From Oxalobacter sp. (GTDB lineage Bacteria; Pseudomonadota; Gammaproteobacteria; Burkholderiales; Burkholderiaceae_D), in NCBI GenBank assembly GCA_016291665.1, contig JAEEYE010000004.1:54731-118730 (forward strand): DNA of 64,000 bases. Reading direction: 5' to 3'. Positions 28,921 to 37,419 of this stretch are shown here, piece after piece. The translations under genes and the position numbers were made by a program. Below the pieces are notes generated by a model, which was not told the origin of the DNA, did no database searches, and worked only from the letters and a program-made list of their open reading frames with translations. The first letter of the stretch is position 1; each line of letters starts with the position of its first letter.

Positions 28921-29699
28921 ACCGTAAGTCTGCGATTGGCCGTTCTTTTGGCAAAGCGGCTGCGCAATATGATGACTTGGCCCTTTTCCAGCGGCAGATC
29001 AATGACCGGATGGCTTCGCTTCTGCCTACCTTCGTGCCAGCGGGATTTACGCCCGGGCGTATTTTAGATGCGGGTTGTGGCACTGGCTTGGGCATCCCTG
29101 CCTTAAAGGCCATTTGGCCTGAAGCACGGATTACTGGCTGTGACCTGTCTGAAGGGATGGTTTTGGAAGCTAGGCGTAAGGGTTTTGAAGCCCTTGTCTG
29201 CGATATCGAAAACCTGCCTTTTCCTTTTGGGCATTTTGACCTAGTATGGAGTTCGCTTTCATTGCAATGGTGCCATCCATACCGCGCACTGTCAGAATTT
29301 TCCCGCGTCCTGTCTTACGGGGGCTGCCTCTTTTTTTCGACTTTGGCACCGGGAACCTTAAAAGAAGTCGAATATGCCTTTTCTGGCTTGGACACGTCTG
29401 AACATGTGATCCAGTTTGTGGATGTTGATCGGTTGCGAGGGGTGCTCTCGCTGGCCTCTTTTACGGAACTGGAACTGATTCAGGAAACGCACCAGGTCTT
29501 TTATCCCACCATACGGGATGTGATGGCTTCCATCAAAGGCATTGGTGCCGGCCATGTGAGCCAACGCCGCAACGGCCTTTTAGGCCGCAAGGCATGGGAG
29601 AGGATCCAGGCACGCTATGAGTCACTTAAGACTGACAAAGGTTTGCCGGTTACTTATGAAGTCATCATTGCCTCAGCGCGCGTTAACATGGCCAAATAG
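28911..29699 (+). CDS. bioC: Malonyl-ACP O-methyltransferase
   Basis: 'RSFGKAAAQYDDLALFQRQI', SAM motif 'ILDAGCGTGLGIPAL'; bioF-bioH-like-bioC order. Confidence 0.9.
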   Translation: MDIDRKSAIGRSFGKAAAQYDDLALFQRQINDRMASLLPTFVPAGFTPGRILDAGCGTGLGIPALKAIWPEARITGCDLSEGMVLEARRKGFEALVCDIENLPFPFGHFDLVWSSLSLQWCHPYRALSEFSRVLSYGGCLFFSTLAPGTLKEVEYAFSGLDTSEHVIQFVDVDRLRGVLSLASFTELELIQETHQVFYPTIRDVMASIKGIGAGHVSQRRNGLLGRKAWERIQARYESLKTDKGLPVTYEVIIASARVNMAK

Positions 29700-30992
29700 T
29701 GGCGGAGGCAGTTTTTCCGTTATGGCATAAGGTGAACTGAAATAGTCATTCAGGCTGATGCTCATCTCATGGTCGATGATGCGTTTGATTTCATCGGCCA
29801 AGATGTCTTCGTGGTTGCCAGTGAAGACGCATTCTTCGAAGATGGTGGCCAGTGTGATCCTGTCGCCGTCCCCACACCATTGCCAGCGGGTTTTCGCACG
29901 CCTTGCCCAAAAGTAAGATGAGAATGTTTTTTCCTGAGGGGATTGCACCCACCCTAACTTTTCCAGTTCACCGATGGCATATTCCACTTCGTGGCCGGAT
30001 AAGTGGGTCATTGCAACGATGTCTGACATTGGGGAAAACATGGTTTTGCGTTCCGGTTTGTTCAGGACACCGATGACTTTCAAGACATCAAAGAAATGTT
30101 TGCCGGGATGGATCTTTTCGTTCCAGCTGCCGTTTCGGATTTCAGGGAGGATGGCGGCGGTAAATGCGCCTAAGAGTACGATGATTGTGCAGATATAGAT
30201 CCACATGATGAAGATCGGGAAAGCGGCGAGCGTCCCATAGACCTTCTCATAGAAGTTGAAATTCAGCATGTAAAAGGCGAAGCCGCGGATGGCAATCTCA
30301 AAGGCAACCGCTGCAAAGACACCCCCTGCCAAGGCATCACGCCACTGTACCAATCTGTTGGGCAGGATCCGGTAGAACAGTGAAAACGCAAAGGCAGTCC
30401 AAAGGATGCCGCAGACCGATGTGGCAATGCCGCCAATGAAAGGCAGGTAGGTTGTAAAACCATGTTTGGCCAATATGACGTGGGATGTGATGTAAAGCGA
30501 TGAACCGACGGATATCGGCACCAGCATACCGAGGAAAAGGTATAACGAGAGGCGCTTATGCCAGGGTCTGGCGCTTGTTGTCCCCCAGATGCTGTTGAAT
30601 GCGTTTTCCAAGGCTGAGAGGCTCGTATACAGGGAAAACAGTAACGCAATACCACCGATGAGGGATACCTTACCGGCATTGGCTACAAAGCGGTTTAAGT
30701 ATTTCAGGATGATGTTGGTAACGTTCTCAGGCATCATGCCTTGGGCGAAATAACTCTCAAGTGAACCCTTTAAAGTGCCAAACACGGGGAATTGGGTAAA
30801 AATCGCCAGGAAAAGCGCCAACATCGGCACGATGTTTAGGAGGACTGTGAAGCTGATACCACCAGCGGACTCCATCAGCCGGCTTTCTGAGAGCCTTTTG
30901 AGGCACCAGCCTACGGCGACCTTCCCTTTTTCCTTACCCGTCATAGGGGGGGCTTCTGTTGCAGCTTGGGGTTTGGTTTCTGGTTGTTTCAT
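29673..30992 (-). CDS. YihY/BrkB family inner-membrane protein
   Basis: 'MESAGGISFTVLLNIVPMLALFLAIF', several TM segments, 'WIYICTIIVLLGAFTAAILPEIR'. Start taken at ATG 30992. Confidence 0.88.
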   Translation of the reverse strand: MKQPETKPQAATEAPPMTGKEKGKVAVGWCLKRLSESRLMESAGGISFTVLLNIVPMLALFLAIFTQFPVFGTLKGSLESYFAQGMMPENVTNIILKYLNRFVANAGKVSLIGGIALLFSLYTSLSALENAFNSIWGTTSARPWHKRLSLYLFLGMLVPISVGSSLYITSHVILAKHGFTTYLPFIGGIATSVCGILWTAFAFSLFYRILPNRLVQWRDALAGGVFAAVAFEIAIRGFAFYMLNFNFYEKVYGTLAAFPIFIMWIYICTIIVLLGAFTAAILPEIRNGSWNEKIHPGKHFFDVLKVIGVLNKPERKTMFSPMSDIVAMTHLSGHEVEYAIGELEKLGWVQSPQEKTFSSYFWARRAKTRWQWCGDGDRITLATIFEECVFTGNHEDILADEIKRIIDHEMSISLNDYFSSPYAITEKLPPPLFGHVNAR

Positions 30993-31082
30993 GGCAGCTT
31001 TGGGGATAATATTTGCACGGAACCAACTCTTTTCAGGATAGCAAAGTTTTCGTTCCATTAGAACATCCATATCGGGAATACC

Positions 31083-32498
31083 ATGCCAAAAACGCCTTTT
31101 CTCGCTGCCTGTGAAAAAACCATTGGGACTGATGCCGTTTTAAAGGATCCTCAGTTGATGATGCCGTATCTGACGGATGTCAGGAAACGCTTCACTGGGC
31201 GGGCTATGGCAGTCCTCTTTCCTAAGAGCACACAGGAGGTCTCGCAGTTGATGCGCTTGTGCACCCAATACCGTGTGAATGTGGTTCCCCAGGGCGGTAA
31301 TACAGGGACGGTTTTAGGCAGTGTGCCGGATAAGACTGGTCATGCCGTGGTCATCTCATTAAAACGTATGAACCATATCTTAGGTGTTGATCCTGAAAAC
31401 CTGACGATGACGGTTGAGGCCGGTTGTATCTTAGACCATGTCCGCGCGACCGCACGCGATGCCGGCAGGCTTTTCCCTTTATCATTGGCTTCATCAGGTT
31501 CCTGCATGATTGGCGGTAATCTGGCGGCCAATGCTGGGGGCACAGCTGTCCTGCGTTATGGGACAGCTCGTGACCTGTGCTTGGGGCTCCAGGCTGTCCT
31601 GCCTGACGGAGCGGTTTATGATGGGCTCTACCGCTTAAGGAAAAACAATACCGGTTATGATCTAAAAGACCTTTTTATTGGCTCTGAAGGAACCCTTGGT
31701 ATCATTACTGCTGCAGTGTTGAAGCTTTTCCCACTCCCTAAAGGGCGGCAGACCGCTTTTGTGGCACTCCAAAGTCCAGATGATGCGTTACGGTTATTGA
31801 ACCTTGCGCAAGGTATGGCGCAGGATCTGCTCACAACCTATGAATTGATCTCTTCAGTCAGTCTGGGAGTAGTCCTCGCGCATTTCCCAGACCTGAAGTC
31901 CCCTTTGCCTGAAAAGGCGCCCTATTATGTGTTGATGGAACTCTCTGGCACCCAGCAGGTTCAGGACATGCAGGAAGCGCTTGAAGCTATTTTAGGGGCG
32001 GCTTTTGATGAAGGCATTGTCATCGATGCCGCTATTGCCCAGTCGGAAGCGCAGGCCCAGCACTTTTGGGCTTTGCGTGAAAACATCGCCGAAGGCCAGG
32101 CCCGTTCCGGTAAGAACATCAAGCATGATATCTCGGTTCCTGTCTCCCAGATTCCCCGGTTTATGGCGGTGACGGATCAGTTGCTCCAAGACGCTTTCCC
32201 TGGATGCAGGATGACTGTGTTTGGCCATTTGGGCGATGGGAGCCTGCATTACAATGTCGGCGCCCCTCCAGGTATAACCGATGATGCTTTTTTACAGCGC
32301 CAGGATGCAGTGAACCAGGTGGTCTACGACAGTGTTGCCCGCTTTCATGGTGCGATATCCGCAGAACACGGACTGGGTGCCTTAAAGCATGACAAGAATG
32401 CCCATTACAAAGGCAATGTTGAAATGGATCTGATGCGACGGATTAAAGGAGCCATCGACCCCTTGGGCATCATGAACCCAGGCAAGGTCTTGCCATAG
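31083..32498 (+). CDS. FAD-binding oxidase (GlcD / D-2-hydroxyglutarate dehydrogenase-like)
   Basis: 'VVPQGGNTGTVLGSVPD', 'GSCMIGGNLAANAGGTAVLRYG', 'SAEHGLGALK'. Confidence 0.9.
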   Translation: MPKTPFLAACEKTIGTDAVLKDPQLMMPYLTDVRKRFTGRAMAVLFPKSTQEVSQLMRLCTQYRVNVVPQGGNTGTVLGSVPDKTGHAVVISLKRMNHILGVDPENLTMTVEAGCILDHVRATARDAGRLFPLSLASSGSCMIGGNLAANAGGTAVLRYGTARDLCLGLQAVLPDGAVYDGLYRLRKNNTGYDLKDLFIGSEGTLGIITAAVLKLFPLPKGRQTAFVALQSPDDALRLLNLAQGMAQDLLTTYELISSVSLGVVLAHFPDLKSPLPEKAPYYVLMELSGTQQVQDMQEALEAILGAAFDEGIVIDAAIAQSEAQAQHFWALRENIAEGQARSGKNIKHDISVPVSQIPRFMAVTDQLLQDAFPGCRMTVFGHLGDGSLHYNVGAPPGITDDAFLQRQDAVNQVVYDSVARFHGAISAEHGLGALKHDKNAHYKGNVEMDLMRRIKGAIDPLGIMNPGKVLP

Positions 32499-32503
32499 CC
32501 GTC

Positions 32504-34852
32504 CTATTTCCTGAGCATCCGTAAGCCGTTGAAGAGCACCAGTAAGGTCGTTCCTACGTCGGCGAAAACGGCCATCCACATTGTGGCCATTCCCAAAACC
32601 GCTAGGATAATAAAGAGCGCCTTGATCCCTAAGGCTAAGGCGATGTTTTGCACTAAGATGGCAAACGTGTCTTTGGAAAGTTTAATGACGCGAGGGATGC
32701 TGCTCAGGTCATCGTTCATGATGACGATATCTGCCGCTTCAACAGCCGCGTGCGTGCCTGCAGTGCCCATTGCAATGCCCATGTCAGCTGTGGCTAATGC
32801 CGGCGCGTCATTGATCCCATCCCCTGCCATCGCAACGAGTCCGCCTCTTTCTGATGCTTTAAGCGAGGCAATGGCGTTTGCTTTGTCTTCTGGCAAGAGC
32901 TTTGCTTTGACCTTATCAATCCCTACTTCTTTGGCGACCGCTTCAGCGGTATGGGAATTGTCCCCTGTCAACAAAACGGTTTGAATCCCTTGGTTTTTCA
33001 ATGTGTTGATGGCTTCTTTTGAAGTTGTTTTTATGGTATCTGACAGGGTAAATAAGGCAAGCGGTCCCGTTTCATCTGCCAATAATGTGGCGCTGTGCGG
33101 TTGTGCCGGATCCCCTTTTGAAAAGCCAGGCAGGCGGTTTAGTTCATCTGCTGACGGGGCAGCCCAATCCGGGCGGCCAAGCTTTAATGTGTGGCCGTTT
33201 ATGTGGCCTGAAATACCTTTGCCGGGGTGTTCCGTAAAGCCTGTAACCGGCAGGTTGGCTTCAGGCAGTCCCTTGGCAATGGCTTGTGAGAGTGGGTGCG
33301 TTGAGTGACGCGGCAAAGTGGCCACCAAGGCAAGGATGTCTTCTTTTGGGATGTCTTCCCGCAGGATCTGTATATTGGTCAATGTGGGATTTCCCGTCGT
33401 GATGGTGCCTGTCTTATCTAGCGCCAACAGTTTGATTTGACGGCACTTTTCCAGGAAGACACTGCCCCTGATCAAGATGCCCTTTCTGGCCGCGGCCGTT
33501 AAGCCACTGACCAATGTCGCAGGGGTTGAGATTACCAACGCACAGGGACAGGCGATGACCAAGATGGCTAAAGCACGGTAGCAGGATTCCCCCCATGCTA
33601 ACCCAACCCAATATTTGCAGATGATGAGGATGCCTAGTGCTAAGACAAAGATTGCCGGTGTATAGATGGTTGCGAACCGGTCAATCGTCCGTTCAAACGG
33701 GGCTTTGTTTGCTTTGGCGGCTTCGACCGTGCGGATAATACGGGCGGCTAGGGTTTCCGAGGCATGGGTGGTTGTCTTGATGACCAAAAGGCTGCTGAGA
33801 TTGATTGTTCCTGCATAGACCGTGTCGCTGGGGCGTTTTAAGACTGGGGTGGATTCCCCTGTCACAGGCGATTGGTCAATGTCACCTTCTCCCGTTTCAA
33901 TGATGCCATCAACGGGGATACGCTGCCCTGGGCGTACCCGGATAAGCGTTCCTGTTCCGAGGGTGGCAACAGGCATTGCCTGCCAACTGCCATTGATTTG
34001 GGCTTCGGCTGTCTCAGGTGTGAGTGTCAAGAGTGTCTCGACGGCTTTACCGACCCTGTGGCTGGAACGGCGCTCCAACCATTCAGATACCGCAAAAAGC
34101 GCCATGACCATCGCTGCTTCAGCCCATTTGCCAATCAAAAAGGCACCGGTGACGGCAACAGCCATCAAAGCGTTGATGTTGAGCTGCAGCCGGCACAATG
34201 CCGCGATGCCCTTACGGTAGGTGGATAACCCAGAGAGGTAGATTGCGACAATCGCAAGGCCGATGGTCAGCACGGTACCGAGTGGCTCCGGCAACGTGTC
34301 AATGGGAAGGAAGTCAATGGCCTCGACAATGGCAGCTAAAACCAGCGCAGTCCACATTGCCCATGCAGGTGCATCATCTGATGTGTCAGCGTTTGGTTGC
34401 CCATGCTGGACGATGCTTGCCTCGTACCCTGCTTTGCGGATCTGTATGAGGCACTGTTCTACCGTGTGGGAATCGGCGTCAATTGCCAGCTCCTGTTTGT
34501 CAAGATTGAAATGTAACCCGTTGATATGATTTGTTTTTGAAAGGATTGAGCGGATGTCGTTTTCTTCAACGGGGCAGTCCATGTCCGGGATTTTTAGAAC
34601 CGTGGCATGCGGTGGGATTACAGTTGTTGCCCTGTCATGTCTATGGGGTTTTGGATGATGGCAACATGAAGTGGTATGTGCATGGTGGCTGTGATGGGTA
34701 TGATGGTGGTGGTTTTCATCGGGGGCATCATGATGGTGGTGATGGGTGTCATGTCCGTGCGCACTTTCACCATGGCCATGATGATGGCAATGACCGCAGC
34801 AAGGCGTATCGCTGTGTTCTTTGTGATGTACATGGTGTCCGTGGCAGTCCAT
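32504..34852 (-). CDS. Heavy-metal translocating P1B-type ATPase (Zn/Cd/Pb class) with His-rich N-terminus
   Basis: N-terminal MDCHGHHVHHKEHSDTPCCGHCHHHGHG...; metal-binding 'DMDCPVEEND'; 'CPCALVISTPATLVSG'; 'LALDKTGTITTG'; 'MAGDGINDAPALATADMGIAMG'. Confidence 0.94.
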   Translation of the reverse strand: MDCHGHHVHHKEHSDTPCCGHCHHHGHGESAHGHDTHHHHHDAPDENHHHHTHHSHHAHTTSCCHHPKPHRHDRATTVIPPHATVLKIPDMDCPVEENDIRSILSKTNHINGLHFNLDKQELAIDADSHTVEQCLIQIRKAGYEASIVQHGQPNADTSDDAPAWAMWTALVLAAIVEAIDFLPIDTLPEPLGTVLTIGLAIVAIYLSGLSTYRKGIAALCRLQLNINALMAVAVTGAFLIGKWAEAAMVMALFAVSEWLERRSSHRVGKAVETLLTLTPETAEAQINGSWQAMPVATLGTGTLIRVRPGQRIPVDGIIETGEGDIDQSPVTGESTPVLKRPSDTVYAGTINLSSLLVIKTTTHASETLAARIIRTVEAAKANKAPFERTIDRFATIYTPAIFVLALGILIICKYWVGLAWGESCYRALAILVIACPCALVISTPATLVSGLTAAARKGILIRGSVFLEKCRQIKLLALDKTGTITTGNPTLTNIQILREDIPKEDILALVATLPRHSTHPLSQAIAKGLPEANLPVTGFTEHPGKGISGHINGHTLKLGRPDWAAPSADELNRLPGFSKGDPAQPHSATLLADETGPLALFTLSDTIKTTSKEAINTLKNQGIQTVLLTGDNSHTAEAVAKEVGIDKVKAKLLPEDKANAIASLKASERGGLVAMAGDGINDAPALATADMGIAMGTAGTHAAVEAADIVIMNDDLSSIPRVIKLSKDTFAILVQNIALALGIKALFIILAVLGMATMWMAVFADVGTTLLVLFNGLRMLRK

Positions 34853-34884
34853 CCCTAAAATGCCCTTTTATCCTTGTTTTTGGC

Positions 34885-34916
34885 TATTGGAAACCTTATA
34901 GTTAGTCTAATGTCAA
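34885..34916 (-). promoter_or_regulatory. MerR-type promoter of the P-type ATPase
   Basis: Minus strand TTGACA (34916-34911), 19-bp spacer TTAGACTAACTATAAGGTT containing a weak dyad, TCCAAT; the long spacer is typical of MerR-family targets. Confidence 0.55.
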
Positions 34917-34941
34917 TGGATAACACAGCTTTCCTATTCTC

Positions 34942-35412
34942 ATGAAAATCGGAGAACTCGCCAAACAATGTGGCCTCTTGCCAGGCACCGTCCGTTACTA
35001 CGAAAAAGCGGGTCTGATGCCTTCACCGAAACGTAATGATGCCAATTACCGCCATTATGGAGAGGCGCATGTTGAGCGGTTGCGTTTCATCCAGCACTGC
35101 CGCTCACTTGACATGTCCTTAGATGAGATCCGGCTGCTGTTGGACTACCGGGACAGGCCGGATGCCAGCTGTGGCGGCGTGGGTGCCATCATTGATGAGC
35201 ATATCAGCCATGTTGCCAGGCGCATTGAAGAACTTAGGCAGCTTGAGATGCAGTTGCGTGCACTTAAAAGCCACTGTGCTGGCACAGGTGATGTGCAGGA
35301 CTGTGGTATCTTGAATGCCTTGGCAGGTTCTGCCTTTGGAGATAAGGCAGACAGTACGCATGCTGGCTGCACCCATATGGGGTCAGTCCATACGACCCAA
35401 AAGCACCGATAA
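34942..35412 (+). CDS. MerR family Cd/Pb/Zn-responsive regulator (CadR/PbrR-like)
   Basis: 'MKIGELAKQCGLLPGTVRYYEKAGLMPSPKRNDANYRHY', Cys-containing 'DRPDASCGGV', 'LKSHCAGTGDVQDCGILNAL'. Confidence 0.93.
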   Translation: MKIGELAKQCGLLPGTVRYYEKAGLMPSPKRNDANYRHYGEAHVERLRFIQHCRSLDMSLDEIRLLLDYRDRPDASCGGVGAIIDEHISHVARRIEELRQLEMQLRALKSHCAGTGDVQDCGILNALAGSAFGDKADSTHAGCTHMGSVHTTQKHR

Positions 35413-35433
35413 TCCAAGCAGTAAGGATCCCTT

Positions 35434-35874
35434 GTGGAAACTGATATTATCGAAAAAGCCAAACAGAAAGCGATCGAGGCGAACTTGCCCTATGCTGGCG
35501 ATGTGACGCCGCAGCAGGCGTGGCAGTTGCACAGTACGGGGCAAGCTAAGATTGTGGACGTCAGGACACCTGAAGAATATGACCTCATCGGTCATGTGCC
35601 GGGTATCGTGTTGGTGCCTTGGCAGATTGGTAATCCGCGTCAGCAAAATCCAGAATTTCTGTCAGAAATCAAACAGTTGTTCAGACCTGATGATAAACTG
35701 CTCTTACTGTGCCGCGGTGCATTCCGCTCGGTCAAGGCGGCAACGGCCCTGAAGCAGGCAGGCTTTACCTGCGCGATGAATGTACTAGAAGGCTTTGAAG
35801 GAAAGACGAACCCGGATGGACTCCGTGGTCGGATCAACGGGTGGCTCTTCTACCAGCTGCCTTGGGAATGTTAG
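35434..35874 (+). CDS. Rhodanese-like domain protein
   Basis: 'KIVDVRTPEEYDLIGHVPGIVLVPW', active-site 'LLLCRGAFRSVKAATAL'. Confidence 0.9.
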   Translation: METDIIEKAKQKAIEANLPYAGDVTPQQAWQLHSTGQAKIVDVRTPEEYDLIGHVPGIVLVPWQIGNPRQQNPEFLSEIKQLFRPDDKLLLLCRGAFRSVKAATALKQAGFTCAMNVLEGFEGKTNPDGLRGRINGWLFYQLPWEC

Positions 35875-35877
35875 GCA

Positions 35878-37143
35878 CTACGCAGTAAGACAACCAATCG
35901 GAACAACCAGTATGCCGTCGTCGCGTTTGTAGGCAAATTCCCCTGCTGTTAGCACCATCATGAATGCGGGAGCCCCCATTTTCTGAATATCCACATATTT
36001 ACAGAGTTTCTTAAGGTGATGGGCAGCCTCGTCGATTTGACGGCTTCCCATCTTAACTTCCACAGGTGCCCACTGACCATTGTTCAGTTGGATAATCATG
36101 TCAGACTCAAGGTTGTTCTTATCGCGGTAATGGTACACATTTCCGTCATTGACCTGGGCATATACACGCATATCACGGGTGCAAAGCGACTCGAACAAGA
36201 AACCGAATGTCTCAAAATCCGCCAACAGGCCATCTGGTCCTGTCCGCAATGCGGCAACTGCCAGGGATGGATCGACGAAGTGCCTCTTGGATGAAGTTCT
36301 GATGGCTGTTTTAGAACGTAGTGAAGGCTGCCAGGCAAGCTGGTCTTCAACAACAAAAATACGTTTCAGTGCATTCATGTACGACATGAAAGTCTTTTCC
36401 GACATGCCGACATCTTGTGATTCGACATCACGGATAATGGTCTGGGCACTGACCATGGTTGCAGTATTCCTTGCCAATGAGCGTAAAAGCCTGCTGGCAC
36501 GTTCTGGGTTCTTCTCAATACCGTCAACCCTGCTGATGTCTTGATTAATCACGGCAGTGAGGTAGTTGGTCGCAACAGACAATGACGTATCTTCGGTCAT
36601 ATTGACCGCGGCAGGCCATCCGCCACGGGCTATTAAGAATGCAATTTGTTCAATCGAAAGATTGCTGACAGCCGCAATATCTGTTTCGCCCCGAAACAAT
36701 GCGGCAAGCGATACACTTTTATTCGATTCGCCAGACTCGGATAGGCTCATGGGGCGCATTGTCAGGCGGGCAATACGTCCAGTACCTGTATGGGCAGTCA
36801 CGTTATCTGATGGCACAGCGGAACCTGTCAGTAAAAAAAGCCCAGTCTCGCCCCGTCGGTCAACGGCAAATCGGACGGCATCCCATAGGACAGGAGCCAT
36901 CTGCCATTCGTCAATCAGGCGGGGATTTTCTCCAATCAGTAAAAGTGACGGCTTGACGTCCGCTGTCTGCAGATATCTTTGGGATACATCGGGATCCTGC
37001 AGATATAGCACGCTTTTTGCTATCTGCTCGGCGGAACGGGTCTTGCCACACCATTTTGCGCCTTCAATGAGAACAGCCCCAGATGAAGCCAAGGCTCTCT
37101 GAAGTAATGGATCAGTCAAACGGGGACGGTATCTCGGTGGCAT
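35878..37143 (-). CDS. AAA-family ATPase with DUF4143 domain, second copy
   Basis: 'VLIEGAKWCGKTRSAEQ', 'RLIDEWQMAPVLWDAVRFAVD', 'LFLLTGSAVPS', C-terminal 'PVEVKMG'. Confidence 0.88.
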   Translation of the reverse strand: MPPRYRPRLTDPLLQRALASSGAVLIEGAKWCGKTRSAEQIAKSVLYLQDPDVSQRYLQTADVKPSLLLIGENPRLIDEWQMAPVLWDAVRFAVDRRGETGLFLLTGSAVPSDNVTAHTGTGRIARLTMRPMSLSESGESNKSVSLAALFRGETDIAAVSNLSIEQIAFLIARGGWPAAVNMTEDTSLSVATNYLTAVINQDISRVDGIEKNPERASRLLRSLARNTATMVSAQTIIRDVESQDVGMSEKTFMSYMNALKRIFVVEDQLAWQPSLRSKTAIRTSSKRHFVDPSLAVAALRTGPDGLLADFETFGFLFESLCTRDMRVYAQVNDGNVYHYRDKNNLESDMIIQLNNGQWAPVEVKMGSRQIDEAAHHLKKLCKYVDIQKMGAPAFMMVLTAGEFAYKRDDGILVVPIGCLTA

Positions 37144-37182
37144 TTTTTCACTCTAAACCAATTGAATATACTGAATTATATA

Positions 37183-37250
37183 TTTTTCCAAAGTTTGGCG
37201 CAAAATTTTTCCAGAGTTTGGCGTAAAATTTTTCCAGAGTTTGGCGTAAA
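37183..37250. repeat. Three tandem 23-bp repeats (TTTTTCCARAGTTTGGCGYAAAA)
   Basis: Units at 37183-37205, 37206-37228 and 37229-37250, near identical, 40 bp upstream of the DUF4143 start codon. Confidence 0.92.
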
Positions 37251-37308
37251 TGAACAAGTGCCTGCAAAGTCTCTGTGCTATCTCTATCAGTGCATTTGGT
37301 GAATGCGC

Positions 37309-37336
37309 AAAAAACCTGAAGCAAGCAAGCTTCAGG
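37309..37336 (-). terminator. Rho-independent terminator of radA (minus strand)
   Basis: CCTGAAGC-TTGCTT-GCTTCAGG followed by TTTTTT on the minus strand, 84 bp after the radA stop. Confidence 0.8.
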
Positions 37337-37419
37337 TCGGTCAGGAACATCACTGTGAGCTTTGATGACAGAGCAAACTCAACGTGTGGCTTTCTCACCA
37401 GCTGCACTGTGAGCGCTAA

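Noticed and set aside
34676-34858. Small plus-strand Met/Val-rich ORFs in 34531-34905
   Set aside because: Antisense to the His-rich N-terminus of the P-type ATPase; CAT/CAC His codons read as ATG/GTG on the opposite strand.
37153-37407. 84-aa minus-strand ORF covering the 23-bp repeats (…AKLWKNFTPNSGKILRQTLEKY…)
   Set aside because: The period of 23 cycles through all three frames, so the peptide is a by-product of the DNA repeat; no RBS. It also overlaps the radA terminator hairpin.
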